DNA of 64,000 bases from Dactylosporangium vinaceum (lineage in GTDB: Bacteria > Actinomycetota > Actinomycetes > Mycobacteriales > Micromonosporaceae): contig NZ_CP061913.1 of NCBI RefSeq assembly GCF_019904175.1, positions 9,548,001 through 9,612,000 on the forward strand. Reading direction: 5' to 3'. The notes below the pieces were generated by a model. It was not told the origin of the DNA and did not search any database. It was given only the letters and a program-made list of their open reading frames with translations. Positions within the stretch are counted from its first letter, which is position 1. Every line of letters starts with the position of its first letter. This document shows, one piece after another, positions 51,637 to 60,268 of the stretch. The position numbers and the translations under genes are program-made.

Positions 51637-52563
51637 TCAGCCCATGACCCGGGCGCCGTACGTCGTCGCCACCGACATCAGCGCCCGGGCGGTGCGGGCC
51701 CGGCGCAGGTCGGCCGCGCTGAGCGCCCGCCAGTCCGGCGGCAGCGCGTGCAGCTGGGCGACGGTCATCGGCAGCGCGGCCAGGCTGAGCCGGGTCAGCT
51801 CGCCCGCGTGCGGTGCGGCGGCCCGCGGGGTCAGGCTGCGCACGAACCACATCCAGCGCCACACCCACTCCTCGCGCGGCCAGGCCCCGGCGTCACCGGC
51901 CCGGTCCAGCAGCCACAGCTCCAGCCCGGCCCAGTCGGCCGCGCGCTGCGGGTCGCCGAAGCGCAGGGTGGTCAGCGGATGCACCAGGGAGGTCCACCAG
52001 TCGGCCGCCTCGGCGGTGTCGGGGACCCGGTCGGCCAGCCACTCGGCCCGCTCGACCCGGGTCAGCGGCAGCATGTAGTCGAGGCTCTCGCAGACCGCCC
52101 GCCAGCGGGACTCGGGCAGGGCCGGAAGCTCCGGGACGGGCCAGACCGGCGCGGCGATCGCGATGGCGGTGCCGTCCCCGTCCACGGTGATCGTCGAGCC
52201 GCTCAGCGGGGCCTTCAGCGTCAGGTCGTCGGTGCCGGCCCGCGCGGGCGGCAGCGGCACGACCGCCTGGCCCACCCGGCGCAGCTCCTCCTGCAGGTCA
52301 TCGAGGCGGACGCGGGCCGGCAGGCGGTCCGCCCGCACCACCAGGAACCGGCCCTGCCAGGGCTCGTCCGGGCCGAGCCGCTCGTAGTGGCACTCGACAG
52401 GGCCGAAGTCCCGGTACATCCCGTCCGGGCCGGTGTGCTCGGTGAACTCGGCGCCGAGCGTCGAGGCGAGCGCGTGGATCGGCGCGTCGGCGCTCAGCCC
52501 CTGCACTCGGGCGGTGGCGAGCGCCTCCGCACACAGCTCCAGCGGGTCGGGCGGTGCGCTCAT
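51637..52563 (-). CDS. Hypothetical protein, possible immunity-like N-terminal domain
   Basis: 308 residues from ATG 52563; the frame upstream is open but poor in protein character. Residues about 10-70 (GAEFTEHTGPDGMYRDFGPVE...YERLG) have the strand pattern of small immunity-protein domains found in actinobacterial polymorphic toxin loci; the rest is helical and Trp-rich (EEWVWRWMWFVRSL). No toxin gene is nearby, and the similarity is weak. It is convergent with the MFS gene. Confidence 0.7.
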   Translation of the reverse strand: MSAPPDPLELCAEALATARVQGLSADAPIHALASTLGAEFTEHTGPDGMYRDFGPVECHYERLGPDEPWQGRFLVVRADRLPARVRLDDLQEELRRVGQAVVPLPPARAGTDDLTLKAPLSGSTITVDGDGTAIAIAAPVWPVPELPALPESRWRAVCESLDYMLPLTRVERAEWLADRVPDTAEAADWWTSLVHPLTTLRFGDPQRAADWAGLELWLLDRAGDAGAWPREEWVWRWMWFVRSLTPRAAAPHAGELTRLSLAALPMTVAQLHALPPDWRALSAADLRRARTARALMSVATTYGARVMG

Positions 52564-52702
52564 CGCGCCCCGCCCGCGACTGTCGGGATGTTGTCGAGAT
52601 CGAAGATCGCCAGCGCCACGCCAGCGATCGTACGCACCCGTGCAAAGCCCCGCCGGACGCTTGCTGAACACGGCTTATGCCCGCCACATGGCGTTTTGGC
52701 AC

Positions 52703-54043
52703 CTAGCCGATGCGGTAGCTCTCCCCGTACACCTTCCACGTCAGCGGCGTGTGCAGGTCGAGGTTGCCCTGCTGGAGGAACTGGCGCTGGGCGGTGTCCA
52801 CCCGGCTGGTGTCGCTGTGGGCCGCCTCGGTGCGCATCGCGGCCGCGCGGGCGTCGAGGAAGGCGGTGAGGTACGCGCTCTCGCTGCCGCCCTGAGCCGG
52901 CGGCTTGGCCTTGGCCATCGCGGCCTTGCGGATGCCGCCGAAGCTGTCCGCGTCCGGGCCCGGGCCGTGCATGACCATGGCGTCGTAGTACGCGAACTGG
53001 CCGAGCGCGCCGACGCCGTCCGCCTTGGCCTGGGCGACGGCCGGGTTGAAGTAGACCCGGTCGCGCTCGTCGTCCTGGGCCTTCGTGAACTGCGGGTCGG
53101 CCGCGGCCTTGGCCCAGGCGGCCGGGAAGCCGTCGAGGCCGGCGTGGGAAGCGCTGCCGTTGACCTTGCGCAGGGCCGGGAGGAACGGGGCGAGCGGGTT
53201 GCCGGGCACGCGCTGGGTGTACGCCTCCACCAGGTCCAGCATATCGCCGGTGCCGGAGCAGAAGCCGATGATCCCGGCGGTGTAGCCGCGGCCGTCGCCG
53301 ATGTCCTCGATGTACTTGTACTGGGCCTTCCAGTCCAGGCTCGAGTTCTCCGCCGACGAGACGAGCTGCATCGCGATGTCCTTCTTGGCCGGATCGGCCA
53401 GGCCCGTCCCGGCGCCGGAGCCGGTGGGCGTCGCGGTCCTCGTCGTCGCGGCCGACCTCGACGGCCGGGGTACGTCGGAGCCGATCACGAGCGGGGCCTG
53501 GGAAGCGCGGCCCGGTTTGCGGGCCGACGGCGGGTCGCCGGCGGTCGGCCCGGTCCCGTACACCTCGAAGTCAAAGATCGAATACCCCCATTTGGTACCG
53601 CGAGCACTCCCGTACATCCGCACGAACCGACCCTCGCCGGAGAGCCGGGTCAGGTCATCGGTGCCGCCGTCGCCGGACGTCGTACCGTAGATCGTCTTCC
53701 AGTTCTCGCCGTCCGGCGACGTCTGGATCTCGTACGCCTTCCCGTACGCGGTCTCCCAGCGCAGCCGCACCCGCGTCACGGGGTGCACGGCGCCGAGGTC
53801 GACGGCGATCCACTGCGGATCGACGCCCTCCTCGCTGCCCCAGCGGGTCCGGCCGTCACCGTCGACGGCGTTCCCGGCGCTCAGCTCCTCCGACTCGACC
53901 GACGACGCCGTCGCGGGACGCCCCTGCGACAGCAGCGTGTCGGTGGCCGCCTCGGCGCCCACGTTCGCCCAGACGACAAGCGGTATCGCCATGAGTGCCC
54001 CGGCGGCGGCCAGCGCCCCGATCAACCTGCGAGATACGTGCAC
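52703..54043 (-). CDS. Secreted GH46 chitosanase with N-terminal CBM32 (F5/8-type)
   Basis: 446 residues. A signal peptide (MHVSRRLIGALAAAGALMAI to about residue 32) precedes a discoidin/CBM32 domain (about 35-165: PATASSVESEELSAGNAVDG, then R-W-G-S-E-E-G, WIAVDLGA). A Ser/Thr/Pro linker is followed by the GH46 domain (about 215-446) with the catalytic Glu in SSAENSSLDW and Asp in IEDIGDGRGYTAGI. It hydrolyses chitosan outside the cell; an added CBM32 is less common than a stand-alone GH46. No sugar-binding regulator box was seen upstream. Confidence 0.92.
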   Translation of the reverse strand: MHVSRRLIGALAAAGALMAIPLVVWANVGAEAATDTLLSQGRPATASSVESEELSAGNAVDGDGRTRWGSEEGVDPQWIAVDLGAVHPVTRVRLRWETAYGKAYEIQTSPDGENWKTIYGTTSGDGGTDDLTRLSGEGRFVRMYGSARGTKWGYSIFDFEVYGTGPTAGDPPSARKPGRASQAPLVIGSDVPRPSRSAATTRTATPTGSGAGTGLADPAKKDIAMQLVSSAENSSLDWKAQYKYIEDIGDGRGYTAGIIGFCSGTGDMLDLVEAYTQRVPGNPLAPFLPALRKVNGSASHAGLDGFPAAWAKAAADPQFTKAQDDERDRVYFNPAVAQAKADGVGALGQFAYYDAMVMHGPGPDADSFGGIRKAAMAKAKPPAQGGSESAYLTAFLDARAAAMRTEAAHSDTSRVDTAQRQFLQQGNLDLHTPLTWKVYGESYRIG

Positions 54044-54139
54044 TCCGGGATAGGACCATGCGTGATGGCCCGCTGACAGCGCGCTAAAGCCGGATCTAAG
54101 AAAAGCCTCAGGCCGCCCCTTCCCGATCGGGTGACGGCG

Positions 54140-55069
54140 CTAAGGAACGAGAAGATTGCGGAGGGCCGGGCCGAGTGCGGGGTGCTTGAAGTCGAACCCG
54201 GCTTCCAGCAGCCGCCGCGGGATGCAGCGGCGGCCGGTCAGCGCGAGGGCCGGGTCGGTGCGCAGGACGAGCGCGCCGAGCCGGACGGCAGCGGCCGGGG
54301 TCGGCGGGGCGGGCGGGCGGCGCAGCACCGCGCGCAGGGTGCTCATCAGCTCGGTGTTGCGAACCGGGTTGGGCCCTGTCACGTGCACGATCCCGCTCAT
54401 CGAGGCATCCGTGAGCACGTGACGTACGACCGCCAGGAAATCGGCGATGTGTATCCAGCTGATCCACTGCTGCCCGGTGCCCACCCGGCCGCCCAGCCCC
54501 CAGCGGACCAGCCCGGCCAGGCGGTCCAGGGCCGGGGTGCCGCGGTCCAGGACGATGCCGGTGCGCAGCATCGCCTGGCGGGTGCCGACGATCGCGCGGT
54601 GGAAGGTGGCCGCCTCGGTCAGGGCCGCGGCCGACTCCCAGGCCTGGGCCACGCCGGCCATCTGCGGCGGCCCGTCGGCCGGCTCGGCGTCCTCGTCCAG
54701 CTCGGCCTCGCCGGCGTCACCGTAGATGGCCAGGGTGCTCGCCTGCAGCCAGACCGCGGGCGGCTCGGCCAGGACGGCGGCCGCCTCCACGAGCGCGCAG
54801 GTGGGCCGGACCCGGGACAGCCGCAGCAGCTCGATGTTCTTCGCCGTGGGGCGGCGGTCGACGAGCTCGCCGGCCAGGTTGATCACGGCGGCCCCGGAGA
54901 GCTCGGCCGCCCAGTCCTCGACCGTGGCGCCGTCCCACTCGACCTGGCGGTGCGGGACGTCTCGGCGCCATCGGCGGGTCAGGATGACGATCTCATCCCC
55001 GCGCTCGGCCAGATCGGCCGCGATCCGGCGCCCGAGAGCGCCCGTCCCCCCGGCCAGCACGATCTTCAC
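54140..55069 (-). CDS. TIGR01777/SDR39U1-family epimerase
   Basis: 309 residues from GTG 55069. The NAD loop is VLAGGTGALGRRIA; INLAGELVDRR and LQASTLAIYGD are the family's second and third motifs; the C-terminal DUF1731-type domain (LTGRRCIPRRLLEAGFDFKHPALGPAL) is intact. Members are extended SDR proteins related to YfcH; the substrate is unknown. It is separated by 59 bases from the upstream TetR gene on the same strand. Confidence 0.87.
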   Translation of the reverse strand: MKIVLAGGTGALGRRIAADLAERGDEIVILTRRWRRDVPHRQVEWDGATVEDWAAELSGAAVINLAGELVDRRPTAKNIELLRLSRVRPTCALVEAAAVLAEPPAVWLQASTLAIYGDAGEAELDEDAEPADGPPQMAGVAQAWESAAALTEAATFHRAIVGTRQAMLRTGIVLDRGTPALDRLAGLVRWGLGGRVGTGQQWISWIHIADFLAVVRHVLTDASMSGIVHVTGPNPVRNTELMSTLRAVLRRPPAPPTPAAAVRLGALVLRTDPALALTGRRCIPRRLLEAGFDFKHPALGPALRNLLVP

Positions 55070-55128
55070 TTCGCTTTTGTACCAGCCGATAGGCACATCG
55101 ACCACGACCCCGTGCGCGGGCCGCGAGA

Positions 55129-55728
55129 TCAGCCCGCCAATCCCTTCAGCAGCAGGTTGGTGAACGCATCGACCACCTGCTCGTCGGTGTAAGGACCATC
55201 CGGCGGCAGCGCGTAGCTCACCAGGGCCAGCATCGCGCCCATGCCGGCGGCGAGCAGCTCCGGCTCCCCCGGCACCGCCCGCCCCTGCTCGCGCAGCCAC
55301 TCCAGGTGCTCGCGCAGCATCCCGGTCTGCTCGCTGAGGTCACGCCAGGCCCGCCCGGACGCCGGGTCGTCGGCCACCATCGACTGGAACATCGCCACCT
55401 GGATCGCGCGGTGCTGGCGCATGACGCCCCAGGCGATCTCCAGGTGCGCGTGCAGCTGGGCCCGGTCGGTCAGGTCGTGCTCGCGCGGGTGCTCCCGCGC
55501 GGCCAGGCGCTCGTCGGCCGCGTCCTCGATGTCGCCGAGCAGCGCCCGCAGCAGCTCCTCCTTGTCCGCGAAGTGCTCGTAGAACGAGCCCGTCGAGCGG
55601 CCGGCGGCGGCGGTGATGTCGGTGATCTTCGTGTTCAGGTAGCCGCGCTCACCGAACAGCGTGCGGGCCGCATCCAGCAGCGCGGCCCGGGTCTGGGCGG
55701 CCTTGGCCTTACGTACGCCGGGCGTCAT
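55129..55728 (-). CDS. TetR-family regulator
   Basis: 199 residues from ATG 55728. The helix-turn-helix is TRAALLDAARTLFGERGYLNT and ITAAAGRSTGSFYEHFADKEE. The C-terminal region is a standard ligand domain. It is divergent from a FAD monooxygenase gene, and two related palindromic boxes lie in the gap, so it is the likely repressor of that gene and of itself. Confidence 0.9.
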   Translation of the reverse strand: MTPGVRKAKAAQTRAALLDAARTLFGERGYLNTKITDITAAAGRSTGSFYEHFADKEELLRALLGDIEDAADERLAAREHPREHDLTDRAQLHAHLEIAWGVMRQHRAIQVAMFQSMVADDPASGRAWRDLSEQTGMLREHLEWLREQGRAVPGEPELLAAGMGAMLALVSYALPPDGPYTDEQVVDAFTNLLLKGLAG

Positions 55729-55780
55729 GCCCGTGATCCTTCCAGATTCGCCGGTTGACAGGAGCCGCTCCCCCGAACAC

Positions 55781-55823
55781 ACTTTCACCGAAAGTAAATT
55801 CAGCGAACTGGGATTCGGTGAAA
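55781..55823. promoter_or_regulatory. Paired TetR operators (TTTCACCGAA ... TTCGGTGAAA)
   Basis: Perfect 10-bp inverted arms at 55783-55792 and 55814-55823. The left box is also a palindrome on its own (ACTTTC-ACC-GAAAGT, 55781-55795), and the right box in reverse reads ATTTCACCGAAT. The two boxes are 31 bases apart, about three helical turns, immediately upstream of the monooxygenase gene. Confidence 0.7.
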
Positions 55824-55835
55824 TGGGGAGGCGAG

Positions 55836-56987
55836 ATGCGAGCGATCGTGATCGGTGGTGGGGTCGGCGGGGCGGCGGCGGCGCTGGCGCTGCGGCGGAT
55901 CGGGGCCGAGGTGACGGTCTACGAGGCGTACGCGGACCCGGCCGGCGACGTCGGGGCCTGGGTCAGCCTGGCCGCCAACGGGCTGCGGGCCGTCGACGCG
56001 CTGGGCGGCCTGGCCGCGGTGCGGGCGGCCGGATTCGAGATCGAGCGGCAGCGGATGTGGTCGGCCGGCGGCATGCTCATCGGCGACGTCCCCCGCGGCC
56101 GGCGGTCGAGCGACACCCTGCGCAGCGTGACGCTGATGCGCGCCCGGCTTGTCGCAGCACTGCGGGCGGCGGCCGTCGAGGCCGGGGCGGCGATCGTCAC
56201 CGGCGCGCGGCTCGTCGGCGCCGGCGAGACCGGAGGCGGCGTGCGGGTCACGCTCGAGGGCGGCGCCACCGACACCGCCGACGTGCTCGTCGCCGCGGAC
56301 GGCATCTGGTCGACGGTCCGCGGGCTGCTCGACCCGGCCGCGCCGGTGCCGCAGTACGCCGGGCTCTACAGCGTGTCGGGCGTGTCGCGGCTCGACGGCG
56401 TCGACCCGGGCGTGTTCAACCTGACGTTCGCCCGCAACGGCGCCTTCCTGCACGTGCGGGCGGGCGACGAGGTGTGGTGGTCGGCCCAGGTCACCTCGCC
56501 GGTGGCCCCGCCGCGCGTGGGAGTCGACGACGCCGTCAGACTGCGGGAACTCTCGCGGCTGTACGCCGAGGAGGTGGTGCCGGCCACGATCCTCGCCGCC
56601 ACCACGTCGCTGCAGCCGACTGCTGTCATGCACGTGCTGGACCCGGTCGCCACCTGGCACAGCGACCGGATCGTCATCATCGGCGATGCCGCGCACCCCG
56701 TCGGCGCCGGCCAGGGCGCGTCGATGGCGATCGAGGACGCTCTGGCGCTGGCCGCGGCGCTGCAGCGCGCGCCATCGGTGGCGGAGGCGCTGCGGCGCTA
56801 CGACGCCGAGCGCCGGCCCCGGATCACCAAGATCCTGAGCAGCGCCGAGGACAACCGCAGCGCGAAGCGGGCCGGACCGGTCAGGCGCCGCCTCCAGGCC
56901 GCGCTGATGCGGATCTTCGTGCCGATGTTCTACGAGAAGGCGACCGCTTGGTTGTACGCGTACGAGCCCGCCGAACTCGCGAAGTAA
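55836..56987 (+). CDS. FAD-dependent aromatic-ring-type monooxygenase
   Basis: 383 residues from ATG 55836, preceded by GGGGAGGCG. The FAD loop is VIGGGVGGAAAALALRR, the NADPH/FAD DG motif is VLVAADGIWSTVR, and the second FAD motif is IIGDAAHPVGAGQGASMAIED (GD near the ribityl chain). This is class A flavoprotein monooxygenase architecture, like salicylate hydroxylase. The substrate is unknown. It is probably controlled by the divergent TetR. Confidence 0.92.
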   Translation: MRAIVIGGGVGGAAAALALRRIGAEVTVYEAYADPAGDVGAWVSLAANGLRAVDALGGLAAVRAAGFEIERQRMWSAGGMLIGDVPRGRRSSDTLRSVTLMRARLVAALRAAAVEAGAAIVTGARLVGAGETGGGVRVTLEGGATDTADVLVAADGIWSTVRGLLDPAAPVPQYAGLYSVSGVSRLDGVDPGVFNLTFARNGAFLHVRAGDEVWWSAQVTSPVAPPRVGVDDAVRLRELSRLYAEEVVPATILAATTSLQPTAVMHVLDPVATWHSDRIVIIGDAAHPVGAGQGASMAIEDALALAAALQRAPSVAEALRRYDAERRPRITKILSSAEDNRSAKRAGPVRRRLQAALMRIFVPMFYEKATAWLYAYEPAELAK

Positions 56988-56996
56988 CCTTGCGCG

Positions 56997-58160
56997 GTGA
57001 ACAGCGCCCGCCGGCAGATCGAGGACCTCGTACGCGGGGCGGTGCCGTACGAGAGCGGGCTGGACCTGCTCGCCGTCGCCCCCGCCGCCGAGGTCGACCC
57101 GGCGCTCTTCGCCGCCGTGACCGACGCCACCGGCCGGCTGTGGCGGGGCGGCTGGCAGCCGGCCGAGCTACACCGGGCCGTGGTGCGCCGGGGCGGGACC
57201 GACCGGCCGCTGCTCGGGCTGGCGCTCATCGACGCGGTCGCCGCCCACCTGCGCGGGCACGACAGGCGCCGGGTCGACGAGCGCTGGCTGGCCCAGGCCG
57301 ACGATCTCGGCGCCGCGGTGTGGTGGAGCGCCGATGAGCGGTACGTGTCCGAACTCACCGTCCGCCGCCGCCGGGACCGGATCTCGGTCGTGGACGATCT
57401 CCTCGGGCTCCTGGTGGAGCTGGCGCAGCTGCCGGCGATCGAGGTGATCGTGCCGTTCGTCAAGGCGCCGACGGCCGTCGCCGCCTCCCGGGTCGACCAG
57501 ACGCTGCTCAACCGGGTGCGGGCGCTGCTGGCCAAGGCCGAGTCCACGTCGTATCCGGCCGAGGCGGAGACGTACACGGCCAAGGCGCAGGAGCTCATCG
57601 CCCGGCACGCGATCGACGAGGCGCTGCTGGCCGGCCGGGGTGAGCGCGCGGACGTGGTGCCGTTCGCCCGCCGGATCGGCGTCGACCACCCCTACGAGGG
57701 CGAGAAGGCATCGCTGCTCAGCGCGGTGGCCGAGGCGAACCGCTGCCACACCGTGTGGTCGCCCGACCTCGGCTTCACCACGGTGTTCGGGTTCGATGCC
57801 GACATCGACGCCGTCGAGCTGCTCTACACCTCGCTGCTCGTCCAGGCCGGCCGGGCCATGGCCAGGACCGAGCCACCGGGCGGCAAGGCGGGCCGGGCCC
57901 GGCTCAAGACGTTCCGCCAGTCGTTCCTGGTCGCCTACGCGGTCCGCATCGGCGAGCGGCTGGCCCGGGCCACGGAGCTGGCGCTCGAAGAGGCCTCCGA
58001 CAAGAACGTGCTGCCGGTGCTGCGCTCGCGTGACGAGCAGGTCCGGGAGACGATGACCCGGATCTTCCCCCGCACCGTCCGCGGCCGCGGGAGCCGGGTC
58101 GACAGCCTCGAAGGTTGGGAGTCCGGCCGGGAGGCGGCCGATCAGGCGGTCCTGAACTGA
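56997..58160 (+). CDS. DUF2786 domain protein
   Basis: 387 residues from GTG 56997. The DUF2786 segment (about 165-205: LLNRVRALLAKAESTSYPAE, then A-E-T-Y-T-A-K-A-Q-E-L-I) is present in a frequently seen actinobacterial context, followed by a C-terminal region (about 215-385) rich in conserved hydrophobic residues (VAYAVRIGERL). The first 150 residues look helical. No catalytic residues are evident. It starts nine bases after the monooxygenase gene, so may be co-transcribed. Confidence 0.85.
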   Translation: MNSARRQIEDLVRGAVPYESGLDLLAVAPAAEVDPALFAAVTDATGRLWRGGWQPAELHRAVVRRGGTDRPLLGLALIDAVAAHLRGHDRRRVDERWLAQADDLGAAVWWSADERYVSELTVRRRRDRISVVDDLLGLLVELAQLPAIEVIVPFVKAPTAVAASRVDQTLLNRVRALLAKAESTSYPAEAETYTAKAQELIARHAIDEALLAGRGERADVVPFARRIGVDHPYEGEKASLLSAVAEANRCHTVWSPDLGFTTVFGFDADIDAVELLYTSLLVQAGRAMARTEPPGGKAGRARLKTFRQSFLVAYAVRIGERLARATELALEEASDKNVLPVLRSRDEQVRETMTRIFPRTVRGRGSRVDSLEGWESGREAADQAVLN

Positions 58161-58207
58161 GTGATCGGCCGACCCGGCCGCGGCGCCGGTGTGGGATCCT
58201 CCGCCTC

Positions 58208-58963
58208 ATGCTCAAGCTTCCCGCTGGACAGGTCGCGGCCGGTCAACTGCCGCAGGTCTGCCCACGACACGGCGAACCGGCGATCGAGATGAAGCCGATG
58301 CGGCTCATCTCCAAGCCCCCGGCCTGGACACCGATCCTGATCCTGGCCGCGGTCATCGTCTACGCGATCGTGGTCTCCATCCTGCGCAAGACCGTCCAGG
58401 CGGCCGGCTGGCCCTGGTGCGCCCAGTGCAAGGCGGCCCGGTCCCGGCTGCTGTCCATCGGTCTGGGCGTCCTCGGCCTCGGCCTGCTGCTGCTCATCGG
58501 CGGCTTTGCGCTCGTCAACAGCAGCGACGCCGGCGGCCTGCTGGTCCTCGTCGGCATCTTCACGCTGCTCGCCGGCCTGATCGTGGCGGCGCGCAGCGGC
58601 AACCAGGCGATCGCCCGCGCGTTCGTGTCGCAGGACGGGCAGTTCGTGGAGGTCGCCAAGCCGGACCCGCGGTTCGTGCAGGCCCTGCAGGCGGGTGCGC
58701 CGGGGCCCTCGTTCGGCCCGCCACCGGGGCAGTATCCGCCGCCCGGCTACCAGCAGCAGCCCGCGTATCCGCCGGCCGGATATCCGCAGCAGCCGGCTCC
58801 GGGGTATCCGCAGCAGCAGCCGCCCGTGTCGGGGTATCCGCAGCAGCCGGGCGCGCCCGGGTATCCGCAGCCGGGGGCTCCGGGGTATCCGCCGCAGGGA
58901 GCGCCCGGATATCCGCAGCAGCAGCCGCCCGGGTATCCGCAGCAGCCGGGCGGGTACCGCTGA
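58208..58963 (+). CDS. Membrane protein with YPQ-rich C-terminal repeat tail
   Basis: 251 residues from ATG 58208. The N-terminal part holds CPRHG and WCAQCK motifs (four Cys in two short pairs, possibly a zinc site) and about three hydrophobic segments (WTPILILAAVIVYAIVV, LGLLLLIGGFALV, LLVLVGIFTLLAGLIV). From about residue 170 a GYPQQP-type repeat tail runs to the C-terminus. The tail composition matches the low-complexity tract of the protein at 45.1 kb and is probably disordered and cytoplasmic. The function is unknown. Confidence 0.8.
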   Translation: MLKLPAGQVAAGQLPQVCPRHGEPAIEMKPMRLISKPPAWTPILILAAVIVYAIVVSILRKTVQAAGWPWCAQCKAARSRLLSIGLGVLGLGLLLLIGGFALVNSSDAGGLLVLVGIFTLLAGLIVAARSGNQAIARAFVSQDGQFVEVAKPDPRFVQALQAGAPGPSFGPPPGQYPPPGYQQQPAYPPAGYPQQPAPGYPQQQPPVSGYPQQPGAPGYPQPGAPGYPPQGAPGYPQQQPPGYPQQPGGYR

Positions 58964-59075
58964 ATCGGCTTTGACCAAGGGACGGGCCGCGCACTCCGCC
59001 AACTGGTGTGCGCGGTCCGCCTCCCCCGCCCTCAGGGGGTCCCTCGGCGTTCTCCCGGCGGCTTCAGCCGTGCAC

Positions 59076-59093
59076 TGAGAGAGCGCTCTCTCA
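59076..59093. promoter_or_regulatory. LacI-like operator candidate 1 (18-bp perfect palindrome)
   Basis: TGAGAGAGC followed by GCTCTCTCA is a perfect palindrome with the GAGAGCGCTCTC core typical of LacI-family carbohydrate repressors in actinobacteria. It stands 113 bases upstream of the SDR gene start. Confidence 0.7.
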
Positions 59094-59152
59094 AGAGTTG
59101 CCCTTCCTGCGCCTCGCTGTCAAGGGATTGACGCGCCGGCTCGGAGTTTTCT

Positions 59153-59170
59153 CCGGAGAGCGCTCTCCGG
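59153..59170. promoter_or_regulatory. LacI-like operator candidate 2 (18-bp perfect palindrome)
   Basis: CCGGAGAGC followed by GCTCTCCGG shares the same 12-bp GAGAGCGCTCTC core as the first box; the centres are 77 bases apart, about 7.3 helical turns, suitable for DNA looping. A TTGACG hexamer at 59128-59133 lies between the boxes. The SDR gene begins 36 bases downstream. Confidence 0.7.
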
Positions 59171-59206
59171 TGTTAGGCCGCGGACGCGGGCGGGTACCGG
59201 ATTTTC

Positions 59207-60217
59207 ATGAGGCATCAGGACGTTGGGCAGGTCGTTGTCATCACCGGAGCGAGCGGCGGCATCGGCCGGGCGACGGCGCGGGCTTTCGCGCGCCGCGGCG
59301 CCTCCGTGGCCCTGCTGGCCCGGGGCGAGGCCGGGCTCAAGGCCGCGGCCGACGAGGTCGAGCGCCTGGGCGGCCGGGCGCTGCCGATCCAGGTCGACGC
59401 GGCCGACTTTGACGCCCTCGACGACGCCGCCACCCGGATCGAGCGGGAGCTGGGCCCGATCGACGTCTGGATCAACGACGCCTTCACCTCGGTATTCGCG
59501 CCGTTCATGCAGGTGAAGCCCGAAGAGTTCAAGCGCGTGACCGAGGTGTCCTACCTCGGCTACGTCTACGGCACCCGGGTCGCCCTCGACCGCATGCTCC
59601 CGCGCAACCACGGCTCGATCGTGCAGGTCGGCTCGGCGCTGGCCTATCGGGGCATTCCGCTGCAGAGCGCATACTGCGGCGCCAAGCACGCGATCCAGGG
59701 CTTCAACGAGTCACTGCGCGTCGAGCTCATGCACGACAAGCGCGACGTCCACGTGACGATGGTGCAGATGCCGGCCGTGAACACCCCGCAGTTCGACTGG
59801 GTCCGCTCCCGCCTCGGCCGCCACGCCCAGCCGGTCGCCCCGATCTACCAGCCGGAGATCGCCGCCCGCGCCGTCGTCTACGCCGCCGACAACCCGGGCC
59901 GCCGCGAATACTGGGTCGGCGCCTCGACTGTCGGCACCCTCATCGCCGACAAGTTCATCCCGGGCCTGCTGGAGCGCTACCTGGCCCGCACCGGCTACGA
60001 CTCGCAGCAGACGGCCGAGCCGCGCGACCCGAACCAGCCGGAGAACCTGTGGGAACCGGCCGACGAGCACACCGACTTCGGCGCCCACGGCGACTTTGAC
60101 GACCGCTCCACCGGGCGCGCCCCGCAGCTGTGGGCCTCCCACCACCACGGCCTGATCGCCGCCGCGGGCGCCGGCCTGATCGCCCTGGCCGGCGTCGCCC
60201 TGGCCCGCCGCCGCTGA
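59207..60217 (+). CDS. Short-chain dehydrogenase/reductase with C-terminal membrane anchor
   Basis: 336 residues. NAD(P) motif TGASGGIGRATARAF, the catalytic Ser in QVGSALAYRG and Tyr/Lys in SAYCGAKHAIQGF. The core ends near residue 250; residues about 250-310 are hydrophilic, and the last 20-25 (LIAAAGAGLIALAGVALARRR) form a hydrophobic tail anchor. This architecture fits an actinobacterial SDR group of unknown substrate. The promoter region holds two LacI-like palindromes. Confidence 0.9.
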   Translation: MRHQDVGQVVVITGASGGIGRATARAFARRGASVALLARGEAGLKAAADEVERLGGRALPIQVDAADFDALDDAATRIERELGPIDVWINDAFTSVFAPFMQVKPEEFKRVTEVSYLGYVYGTRVALDRMLPRNHGSIVQVGSALAYRGIPLQSAYCGAKHAIQGFNESLRVELMHDKRDVHVTMVQMPAVNTPQFDWVRSRLGRHAQPVAPIYQPEIAARAVVYAADNPGRREYWVGASTVGTLIADKFIPGLLERYLARTGYDSQQTAEPRDPNQPENLWEPADEHTDFGAHGDFDDRSTGRAPQLWASHHHGLIAAAGAGLIALAGVALARRR

Positions 60218-60268
60218 CAGCTATCCGACACCGCTGAACCCGCCGCGCGCGGGAGACGTGGGGCCGGT

